From Bombyx mori (taxonomy: Eukaryota; Arthropoda; Insecta; Lepidoptera; Bombycidae): a stretch of DNA of 64,000 nucleotides. The position numbers and the translations under genes are program-made. Positions 21,720 through 33,200 of this stretch are shown in pieces. Every line of letters starts with the position of its first letter. Position 1 is the first letter of the stretch. Below the pieces are notes generated by a model, which was not told where the DNA came from, made no database searches, and was given only the letters and a program-made list of their open reading frames with translations. The stretch lies in NCBI RefSeq assembly GCF_030269925.1, contig NC_085127.1:3913501-3977500 (forward strand). Reading direction: 5' to 3'.

Positions 21720-24700
21720 AATAATTTAGGGTAATACGGGATATCTGTAATTGGGGAAAGTTTCCTCAACGTTGGCCGGTTGCTACGTCAAAATAAAACA
21801 AGAACAAAATTTGGACAGATTTCGCTTTTATTATAAACATTAATTGCACATAAGAACATGTCATACAAAAATATATTCTAAATTATAAACGCACTACCAA
21901 TTAAAAAGTAAAACGTCAAAACGGCATTTTTTCATTTTATTCATAAATATTCTAAAAACAAAAGAAAAATAAAAAGTTTAGAAAAAAATATGCTATTACA
22001 TATATAAATTTTACATTTTATTTTATATTCATAATTGATACGAAAGGTAAAAGTTTATATGAACTTTTTTTTTTAAATTTAAAACAAAACCTTAATAGGA
22101 GTAACATTTTTATTATGTAACAGAAACTTTCAATAATATATTTTTATTTTAAACCCTATTATAATTCTACATAAGGTTTCACGTTTATTTTCAAAACAAT
22201 TTCGTACGTTTGTCATGTTAAATGGCTTTTTAAGATTTCATAGAGGTCAATGATCCGAACATTTGGTTCTCACAAGATGTTTTAAAATAACAATTCAAGA
22301 TTCTAGCTAACTGATTATATACATTTGTGATGGTAAGTGGTAACGTTACGACTCGTTATTAAACCGACTTTAAACAAGCGATATTTATCTATCACGTGTA
22401 ATTAAAACTATTTATTATTTATTCTCTTAAATATATGTATTATAATTTGAGACTTCAAAATACTCCAGAATTCATTATTGTGACAAATTTTCTTTGAAAT
22501 GTTTAGTTCAAGTAGTAAGTAGTAAGTAGTAGTAGCTGCTTACATCAAATAGTTTCTTTTTTTCTCAAAAATATAATTAAAAATAATTTGAAAAATTACT
22601 TAAAGACAAAAAAATTAATAGAAAGGCATCAATTTAAGTTACGTATTTCTAAAATAAAAACTAGTGAACTTCCACACAGATAGAAGACTCGTAAAAATTT
22701 ACTTTCAAACTACCAATTTTCGATTGTAAATGTTTCTATAAAAATCAAAATACGCTAAAATTTCTGCAATCGAATTTGTAGAGGTACTTTTTATGAACGT
22801 CTAAATCACATGCGTATGTGATTCATCGGTGAATTCATCTAAAAATATGGTAACTCTCAACTTATTTAACTAAAACAGTGTGCTAGCCTACAAGCAAATC
22901 GACGTGGAGCCATCATGAAGAAAAAACAACTCCGATAACGCCAATACCTAAATCAGTTAAACGTTCAATGATCCCACATCTGTCAATGTCACTCGACTGT
23001 CAAATATCTCGTGTGTCAAACGTCAGAACAACATTTATTGTTGTTTCCGTGAAGAAAACATCAGGCAAATGATTTCAGTACCTACATACTTTAGAGTGAT
23101 TTTAATTGAATACTTTTCATAGGCAACTGTTTTGTGAATAATCAATTGAATGAAGTAGGTTTTATTTATCTGTTGAAATTCCGTGAATTTATGAGCTTTA
23201 GGTTTATTTTCGAATTACCCAGTGGTAAAGTTTAAGAGTTGTGAAAGCAGTTTAGTTGCACAGACTCGCGTGTTGCAAAACTGATTTTGCAATAAATACG
23301 GTCGGCAGCCACCCGTGCACAATCACATTTCGCTTAAACCGCTACCTTTCCCTACGATAGACGTAAGCTATTTTTGTGGAAACGATTTTAAACTTTGTCA
23401 CCATGTGTGTTAGCGCTGATAATAATATGCACTGTTTAAAAACCGAGAACCTTCCGAAACTCAAAGTAATAGTGCAATTTCAGTCACTCTCGTTAATATT
23501 CGCTTAGCAAGAGAAAGACAGTGAACATTTATTTTCAAAACTTAAATCGAATTTAGATCTTGTGTTATTTATATATCGATTTAATAGTAACTGTTTTCTG
23601 ACATCATAAACATTAATTATAGGTATATTCGACTACATATCGTACAAAAAGAATAATAATGTTTGGCTATAAGTGGCCCTTTTTACGATACAATCGCATC
23701 CAGTGTCTAAAGTCACTTCAGTTTTGTTTACACAATGCCCCGTCGCCTACACTTTGAGAAACAGTGGCCACGCTCCAAGTACGAATTAATATTATCTACA
23801 TTATTCTAGAATATATTTAACATTTGTCAAATTAGATACTCGTCGAATGTATAGGTACAATTTGACGTGCTGAGATGCCACTATCTAGCGATATCTACAA
23901 ATCTATAGACTGTGAATAGAGATTCTAATATTTACTGTCGATTAATTTGTGTATCATTAATTATTTATTTATTTATCACAATACAATACGGCAGAGGACA
24001 ATAACGTCAACGAACGTTTTGTTCTTTTAACTTACAATTTTATACTCTATCTAATTTTATTTACGGTTTTAAACGTTCCGCGAATTTTGTAAGCCCTTAT
24101 GACATTTCGGGTCTGCAACGAGGGACATATTTCCATTAGTTATTTGTAACAGTTTGGCTTATTTTTAAGTAACAATTAACTAGGTTGATTCAGTTCTACA
24201 TGTACTGTGAATTTTTTTTTACGAGACTAAAATCATCCCCATCCCCATCCTCATCGTTATCAATCAACCTCATAATTTTTAGCGGTCATAGCAAGGTTCG
24301 ATTTTTCTCAGCGAGAACTACACAAATCACTGAACTCACACAAAGACCAATTTACATAACTAAACTACTATAATTATCCTTCTCAACCTCTGTCAGAGTA
24401 TAGTCCGACCTCGCTCACAACGAAACACTAATTGAGTTGAAAAAACTCAATTAATAGGCCCTTTACATTCGCATTCAATCATGACAGCGGAGAGAGACGA
24501 TCTAACCGACTTTACTAGTATTTGTGAAACCAATCATTTAATTTGATAGATTTGGTCCAAGTGGTCACTCAAGGTTAGAGATACTAGGAGTTTGCAGATA
24601 TGTTTTCACGTCGTCTGGGTTTATCGAATATGTTAATCGATTTGAAGGCCAACCCGATAATTATTGTGGGTGTTGACTTATTGATCGAATTTATCGAGGA

Positions 24701-25525
24701 CCAGATAACAAAAAACAATACAAAAAAGGGTGCGTGTACGCGCGTAAGAAGTTATACATTATTTTTATTAAATTTATTTCTTTTTTTTTTGTTTAAATTT
24801 TAATCAATTTGAAAAAAAACCCGATTAAACAACATCCTCAAACACGCATATTGGACATTCCTTTTCTGAAACATCGTATAAACTCGGTAATTCTCGGTAA
24901 GGTTCGGAAAGTTCACCTGCGGCTATATTCAGACTCGCCAAGTTACGTCGAACGTATTGCAATGAGCGATTTAGTGGGCAACTTCATTTCTGTTAATTTT
25001 GTGTCACGGTGCGCGCGCATCGTAAAATTTCACTCTCATCAATTTTTCATAACGCGCCTAAAGAAGTATAACTTCAATAATTAGAACTACCTTTGCGGTT
25101 CAATATCGCATTCAAACACTTTACAATCGATATGAAAACTTAAAATTTTTCGACAAGTCGTAAATAATAAATGCGAGATTAAGCTGTAAAAATTTTTTTT
25201 AATTGTATTTACGTATCGCGATAGTTAAAGAACGTATACTACACGAACAACAAATTCAATTTTATATATAATATACTTTTTTTTAATGTGACTCGTGATG
25301 AAAGGTCTGTTCCTTGTAACTGATCAAAAAGATGATGTCGAGGGATGAAAGGTTTACGCGACATTTATCTTTGTAATTAAAGGTCCGTTTTATTTGATAT
25401 TAGCATCAAAAATGCGACTTTGTTAGCCGAACTTCAATTATATTTACGCCATTCAAATAAGTCAAGAAGTTTTTTTTTTTAATGATATATTTTCCAAATT
25501 TTAAATTCTATATGGTTTTTCTGTA
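21720..25525. other. Transposon-poor AT-rich tract
   Basis: About 3.8 kb in which I recognise no SINE, LINE, Helitron or coding exon, only short chance ORFs (for example 24,600-25,084). It lies 3' of the convertase stop; a minus-strand AATAAA is at 21,832-21,827. It may be non-coding transcript or regulatory sequence, or simply unrecognised. Confidence 0.4.
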
Positions 25526-25529
25526 AAAA

Positions 25530-25770
25530 AAAATTTATTGCTTATATGGTTGGACGAGTCACAGCCCACCTGGTGTAAAGTGATTACTGGAGCCCATAAA
25601 CATCTACAACGTAAACGCGCCACCCACCTTGAGATATAAGTTCTAAGATCTCGGTATAGTTACAACGGCTGCCCCACCCTTCAAACCGAAACGCATTACT
25701 GCTTCACGGCAGAAATAGGCAGGGTGGTGGTACCTACCCGCGCGGACTCACAAGAGGTCCTACCACCAGT
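25530..25770 (-). mobile_element. Bm1 SINE 3' part
   Basis: tttattgcttatatggttgg to aggtcctaccaccagtagt; well preserved. Confidence 0.85.
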
Positions 25771-26802
25771 AGTAACAAAAATGTAACAAAAATGGTGCTT
25801 AAACCACATAGCCTTAAACCCCTCGATATAGTTCCGTCTTTCGAATATCCTACACGACCATTAGTAACATAAATCCAAGAGAAGATCAAACACGCATCAA
25901 GGAATTTAAATGTAGACTAAAAGTGAATGGAAATATGTGTGAAGTTTCTTCCTAGAATTTAAAAATCTGCAATCTTTCAATGTTTTTGATCAGTATTATC
26001 TACAATACATTATAGTATGTCATAAGGGCTTCTAGGAGAACCGTTTTTTTAAAAAATCAACTAATACATCAATACAACTATGTGTTTTACCGATGAAAAC
26101 CAATTTTTTAATTTATTTTTATTAAACTAACTACATATATTGTAATACATACTATATTATATTCTACGTTTAAACATATTTACATGTCAACGTTATGTTA
26201 TTTGCATCCTATATTATAATAATATATTATATAATAAATATTGGACTTAATACATAGTAATGTTAAATGGTCCGTTGTTATTAAAAATTTTCAGCACATT
26301 TTTCATTACATTTCCTTTTTATATAGTACGCATTGTTACATTTATAATATTCGGATACTCTTTTTCAAAAAATTTAAATTATTGGACTTTTTGTTATGCA
26401 AATTGATTTTAGAAAAAAATCTCAATTGATTTTTCTGTCATCCATATTCCTTAATTAGGTAATATTTTTTATGTTAATAACAAGAAAACATCAACTTGTT
26501 ATTGACACATTTAGAATCAACTATTTCAAACGGAACCAATTGCAAATTATACATTTCAAAATTGATAACATTAAATTTTAAAAGCTATTTAATTTGTTTG
26601 AACTAGACGCGTATAAAAATGACAATACAATCAGTCTAAATTTAAAAATCTTAAGTTGTTTTTGTGTGTTTGTCACGAATGCCCTCACAACACGTTTTTG
26701 TAAAATATTATATTTGTATTTGTGGTTTTAGTTAAGTTACTTTATCTATAAGTAACCGAATTATCTTACTGTATGTAATTTGAGGCACAGAAATCACAAT
26801 CA

Positions 26803-26997
26803 CTACATAGTATAAAACAAAGTCGCTTTCTCTGTCCCTATATCCCTATGTATGCTTAAGTCTTTAAAACTACGCAACGGATTTTGATGCGGTTTTTTTT
26901 AATAGATTGAGTGATGGTTTATATGTATAATAACATCCATTAAATGGTGGAGAAATCAATAATAAATTACAGTTTCCGAAGCGAAGCGGGTCGCTAG
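26803..26997 (+). mobile_element. Short non-autonomous Helitron
   Basis: Ends gaagcgaagcgggtcgctag followed by T, the same 3' end as 43.4 and 57.5 kb. The 5' end is degenerate (no clear TC). Its 3' end lies 118 bp from the convertase stop codon. Confidence 0.65.
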
Positions 26998-27055
26998 TAC
27001 TAAATAAAATTTAAAATATTCAAACGAACCTAAGATTTTTAAATTTATGGAACGC

Positions 27056-27066
27056 TTTATTTTATT
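27056..27066 (-). terminator. Putative poly(A) signals of Fur2
   Basis: Two overlapping AATAAA hexamers on the minus strand about 50 bp past the stop codon. Close, canonical signals, but a longer 3' UTR running through 21.8 kb (another AATAAA at 21,832-21,827) cannot be excluded. Confidence 0.5.
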
Positions 27067-27114
27067 TTTTTTCAAATTCCACCTAAGACTTACTCTCTAC
27101 GATCACAGCGCGCG

Positions 27115-27294
27115 CTATGTGGAATGTTCGAGCAACGGTTCGTCTTCGTGCTCGTGTAGTTCCTCCGTCCTGCTCTCGCTTGAGGGGAACGCCGTATGCG
27201 GAGCAAGGACGACAACCTTGCCGTCGTCGTTGTAGGCGAGGGGGTAGTAGACGAGCCCGCGGGTTCGTGTTCGCTTGTCGCGCGGTGAACGCCA
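27115..27294 (-). CDS. Fur2: Fur2 visible exon 13: cytosolic tail and stop
   Basis: 180 nt including TAG at 27,117-27,115; acceptor is a T-run then gtaccag. Begins with the basic stop-transfer [13 protein letters not shown], then YYPL (a YxxPhi type signal), and ends with an acidic cluster followed by LL ([12 protein letters not shown]). Such motifs in furin-family tails direct cycling between trans-Golgi network, endosomes and plasma membrane; here that role is inferred. Confidence 0.92.
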   Translation of the reverse strand, partial: WRSPRDKRTRTRGLVYYPLAYNDDGKVVVLAPHTAFPSSESRTEELHEHEDEPLLEHST

Positions 27295-30200
27295 CTGGTA
27301 CAAAAAAAAAAGCAAGATTAAAATAATTAAATAAGGTTTTATCAAACAGTACTTGATAGAAATGTGTGTACAGTATTTATTTATTTATTTTCAGTTTCCA
27401 CGAGTCATGGATATAATTAATATAATTTTTAAAGTTTACTTTTTTCGTGGTTATTTACTGTCATTCTAAAATATTATTTTCAGGTTTATTTTTATTCAAC
27501 TTATTATTATTTCTAATACTATATAATTCTCGTGGTAATAACGGACGTCTAAGGTGATATTCATCGACATTTCAATATTGTGATACTACCGTCTATCTTT
27601 CTATAAACAAATATTTGTATATAATGACATAATACCAAAAATAATAATAATAATTAATAAAAAAAACCCAAAAATTAACCGAAAAACACCTTTAAAAGAA
27701 CGTGAGTGTTATTTATGTTAAGATATTATTCATTATTGATAAAGATTACTTGTGTTTAATTGCATTTATAATACATTACATTTCATTTTCATAAATAAAC
27801 TTTTAAATAATTATTGCCATCTTTTTCTTTTTTCCCATCCCTAGTCGCTAGGCTTGGTAGGCGAAGCTCGACCTGAGAGACTTTACTAGCCCTAGCTAGA
27901 ACAGTACTTCACTGAATCTACCTCCGGATCGTAATCGGGACCGACTGAGAGGATACTACGAGAAACTCAGTGGGTTGTCTCTATGGATTAAATTGCGCGC
28001 CGAATTCCTGAGAACGGTGTCCAGGTTTGGATTGCCTAAAAGCACCGAGAGTAGATCTGGAAGATCCCACACAAAATGTTTATGGCGACAGCGGATATGC
28101 GTTGCCCCGTCACCTGGGTCGAAAAGGTAATTCAGGGCGGCCACGATAAGAGGGTTATCATTCCGCGCCATTTTCTCAAAGTTTTCTTATGGCCGACGAA
28201 AATTCCCCTACAATAAAAACCCACAGTTGATTTACACCCCCTATAATAAAGAGCCCAGAGCTGACACACACAGCGATACGATTAACGTACCGAATTCTAA
28301 GACAATACCAGATCCGCTAGACAGATAATTTGCCTATTAGAATATCAACACGTTTCACTTGTGATAATAATTCAGAAACGACAGACCAATAACAAAGTTT
28401 ACAATAAGCCCTTCGTTCGCTGTTAATGCCTTATTGACCGGACTCAATCATTTTAATCAGGGATGATCTTACATTCCATTACCCATCGACCAGTCAGAAA
28501 CGGACCGTGAGACGTCGCGACCTCACTACTAAAGCTCGGTGCTACTTATCGTTGAGAACGAAAGCGAACTTGATTCTATTTTTACCGAATATATTGACAG
28601 ACTAGCGTCTCGCTGCGGCGCCGCTCGGGTCTTTAACAAAAATTTCAACGATATTTGACGTTGTTTAATTTTTTTAAATAAAGAACACTTATTGGGGCAT
28701 AACTATAAGAGTTTGACATATGCTGTCGCGACACTTTTTGTAAATAATAATGTGTTCTACAAAGTCTTAGTACATTATTTTATTATATCATCAATAGTTT
28801 TCGCAGGGCACGCTATGTAAAGAATATTTTAGGCTTATATTATTGGATTTTGCTTAATCTTATAAAATAGTATAAAAGCATTCGAATTCGATTTTTAAAA
28901 AAAAAATGTTTTCTTCAAATTTTGCTTGATTTATTTTCCTCGGTTTCTCACCTGTAGTATCATCAGCACGACAAAGAACAGTGCACCGGCGGACAGACAC
29001 ACCATGACGGTTATCGCGGCGGCGCTGGGAGCTGACGTACTGCGAGCGTTCTCCACTGTGTGCAGAGCGCCCCATTCGGCTATACGACGTTTTCCCGCCA
29101 CCGATGAGTTAATGCATTCACCTGGGACAACAAAAAAAAACGAAATTGCATTAACTGATCCAGCTCTAGTAATAATAATATGTGGTTTGTTATTTGTTCT
29201 CCGTATTCACGGGAAATTTTCACTCTATAATATATTTTCACTAATAAAATAAAAAGAGCGAACGACGCTAGACACTAGACAATACAAATAAAACTGAAAA
29301 TTCGTTTTTATATTGCTTAAATCTTATATAACTTAAATCGGCGCGCGAATCTTGTTATGACGTCAGGGAACACCTGCACATTCGGGAATTCCGATCGCGT
29401 CTTATGACACCCGATTGCGACCAGAAATGGCAATATTCCACGCTACAAATACAGATTATGTACAAATTGCTTGATCTAATGTAAGTCCGAACCAAATTGA
29501 TTTACTAAAATACCTTTATTTAATTATTATCGGGTAGATAGGTAAACGAGCTGACGGCCCATCTGCGTGCTTAGTTTTTAACTTATCGATCGCGTAAATG
29601 TTAACTCAGATTTGTATGGTGTTCAGTGCACTTAGTACTAGTTTTTTAACGTTCTCGATAGCGTAAAAGTTAGCCGAAAATTGTATGGAGTTGGAACGTT
29701 TGTCTACGTTTGCCGCTAGGGGCGCTGTTCCAACTCCATACAAATCTGAGTTAACTTTTACGCTATCGAGAACGTCAAAAAACTCGCACTAAGCACACTG
29801 ATGTAAAATGGCTGTCAGATTTCTATTCAGAGTATGTGGGCGTGCATTTGTGTGTGTTTAGACACGTGAGAAATCAGTAGCTCCTGGCTATTAACCGGGG
29901 AACATCAACAAAAGTCGCAAACTGCGTGAGTTGTTACCAGTTTCGGGATGACAATGGCAGCATTCGGTCCCGGGCGAGGTCGTCGTCCCCCTGTCCGTAC
30001 AACACGGAACGCACTGATTGTTTAATCTGTAACAATGATTAAGTACGGTCTCATTGAACAATTATAACAAAAAAACCTACCTAATCGCTGGTAGCCTTAG
30101 GGGCTATTACAGCTAGGCCCGGTTTAGTAGGCGAGCTTACGGCAGTCAACCTGAGAGAAATTACTAACACTGGCCCTAGCAAAAACAGCAGTGCCTACCA

Positions 30201-33200
30201 CCGGATCGGAATCGCGACTCATTGAGAAGAAAGATCCTCGGCGAGAAAGTCAGTGGGTTAAGTCTATAGGCTAGGTTAGAGAAGCATTTCAACGAAACAG
30301 CCTACACCTCAACTTCGCCGCTGGACTAAGCATACATCATAGAACATATTATTAACCTCGGCACATAAAAAATTAGTTTAGTTTTTAAAACTCCGAGTCC
30401 TTGAACTACTGCTATTTCAATCGTCACGTCTTTTTTTTATTTCCCTTGTAGGTAGACGAGCATACGGCCCACCTGATGGTGAGTGGTTACCGTCGCCCAT
30501 GGACTTCAGCAATGCTAGGGGCAGAGCCAAGCCGCTGCCTACCAATTCTCTCCACAAGCCTCGTTTGAAGAACATTTCATAGCGCTCGGGAAACACCGGT
30601 TAACCATAGAAGGGGCTACCTCTATTACCCACTTATTGATTTCAATATGTAGTATAAACACCCAGACAAAGAGCAAACAAACATGTTCATCACACAAACG
30701 TTTGCCCGACGTGGGAATCGAACCCACGACCCTCGGTTCAACAGTCAGGGCCGATAACTCAGCGAGTCAGTCGATTTTCTATATAATTTCAATACGTTTT
30801 AGTTTTCATACACTCTCTGTGCTCCGACTGTAACCATCGGGTGCTGAATATTTTGCATGTCTCAAATAAATAGATTTTATTTTACGAATCTTCAAGTTTC
30901 CATCGCGGAGTTTTAATTCAATATTATACACGAGAACTTCCGCAATTAATTATTAAGATTTAATTTTTAAAATTAATTTACAGGGGAAACGATCTCACGG
31001 ATATTTAATAATACATCAAAACAAAACAAAAATTTTTTTTTCTCTCCTACCGACGCCGAAAGTTCGGTTTTCCTCCCGCTGTACAGGGAAGAAAGTGTAA
31101 CTTTTTCTCCCTGGGTACTGACAAGTGCGCATGCGCGTTAGTGTCTACGTCAGCTCTCACGCACCTAAAATTCTCCGCCATTGTTGTGCTCGGGTAATTT
31201 GCAATATTGTGTTTAGTGTAAAAGTGAAATAAACAAAAGGCAATAAAATTTTATAGTGAAGTATTAAACAAAGATGAGTTTTGATTGAGTTCATCAGTGA
31301 GGGGGCTCCAACCCCCGCCAGGGCTTCGCCCCTGGACCCCGGCTCGGTACTCCACGGGGGCTAAGTTTTTTACAATGTCGAACTTTCGGTCTGGTAGGAG
31401 AAAAAATAGTATGTGCACCGCGGGAAAAAAGTAGGACATCTCATCCCGCGTGTTTGGCAATTTTACACGCGGGAGGAAATGTCCAACTTTTCTCCCTTGG
31501 TGCACCATGTACTTACTATATTCCAATAACCAACAAAACACGCGAACTCACCTATCGAGCCTCAGCGGCCTGGAGCATCCTGTACAACTGAACTGTCCCG
31601 AACCGTAGCAGGTGCGACACGACGGATCGCACGTGCTGCACGTTCCATTGCCCGCCTCGTAGTACTGAGAGCCGAGGCACTCCATACAAAGCCCGCCGTC
31701 TAACACGAAACGAGGCGGACACGACGTGCAGTGTAGCGGACCGGAGTCCGAGCACTCCCGGCAGTAGTGGTGACAATGACGGCAGCCGTCGTCGCTTTTG
31801 TAGAATCCTAAACCGAATCACCACTCTCTTGATTTAACACTAATCATTCCAACACTTACGCATCACATACAACAACGTACACAATATTATATCATGATAA
31901 TAATTTATACATTTACCAGAGACAAAGAAGAATATAGTATAAGTATAAGAAAATCGTATATTGCACAGAACACACTAGATTGCGAGTCAAATTGTATGTT
32001 TGCCTTTTAGGTCCCTTTGAAATAGATTGACTCTCAGTCATCTACGGATTCGTCTGTCCCAGAGTCTACTTATAGATATTCCGACGCCTTAATAACAGAA
32101 ATCGACATAATTACTTCTGTGGGCCTCGTAGGACACCGGTGACCTACATAGCGTTCAAAGGGTTAAATTGTATGTTACCGACTAAGGTCAGAGGATATCT
32201 GGTCATGTGGCCCTTTGGCTCTTCAATTCAATCGATTACAAAACACAAAATGATACGTTTAGGCATATCTGCAGTATCAGACGTGATTTCAAAAAGGATT
32301 TCGAAATTTCAAAGAAGAGTAGTTACCTTGAGGACATTCGGGGTGACATTCTCCAGCGGCTAGCCTCCAACCCTGAGGGCAGGACGCGCACTGATCGCGA
32401 CGGGGCCCAATACATGTCCGGCAAGATAAATAGCACTTGGAACAGGCGCCGCGATCAGCGTAGTACCTGTTAAAAACGAGATGTGTAAATAGATCGTTGT
32501 ATTCGTCACTGTTCTAAGCATCATCAAACAAAGACCCTATCGAGTTCTGGTCAAAATCAGAAAGATTTTTGAGATTTGGTTAGCCATATTAGCCGCACCG
32601 TTTGAGATTAGTTGGGTAAAATTGGGCTTTTAGCTTTTGTACTTATAGATTTGCAATGAGATCATATTCACGGCTTCAGTGGGCAAATTCATTTAAAGTC
32701 GCAGAGGACGTTTTTTTTTTCCTACCTTAGCTGATAGCCTTAAGAGGCTATTTCAGCGTAACCTTAACTAGTAGGTGAGCTCAAGGGGCTCAAACCTGTC
32801 GACGTTGCTAACACGAACCCTAGCCAGAGCCGTGCTTCGCAGAATCTACCACCGAATCGGAAACGCGACCCACTGAGAAGATCCGGCGAGAAACTCAGTG
32901 GGCTGTGTCTGTGGGTTAATTTACTCATCGAGCCCTTCGTCGCAAGCGACGGGTTCGACGACAACGATGACCGGAGAGGCCTGAGTTCGACAACCTATTG
33001 AATGAAACTAAAGTGAGAACTTACCCATCAGCGCATGAAGTCCTGCAAGCTCCAGACTGCAGTCTCAGGGACCCAGCACAGCTGGTACAGTTGAGTCTTG
33101 AAACGCATTCAGTACAACCGTGCACGCAGCGAATGCACCGACCGGCCTCCGCGTAATATCCGCTGCTACATTCCGGAACGCATCTAGCGACAACGAATGT

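Noticed and set aside
24600..25084. Two adjacent small open frames in the transposon-poor tract
   Set aside because: No domain, no splice or start context, AT-driven composition; most likely chance.
31300..31370. GC-rich palindromic block as a possible terminator or regulatory site
   Set aside because: It lies inside a MITE with inverted ends; best explained as transposon interior.
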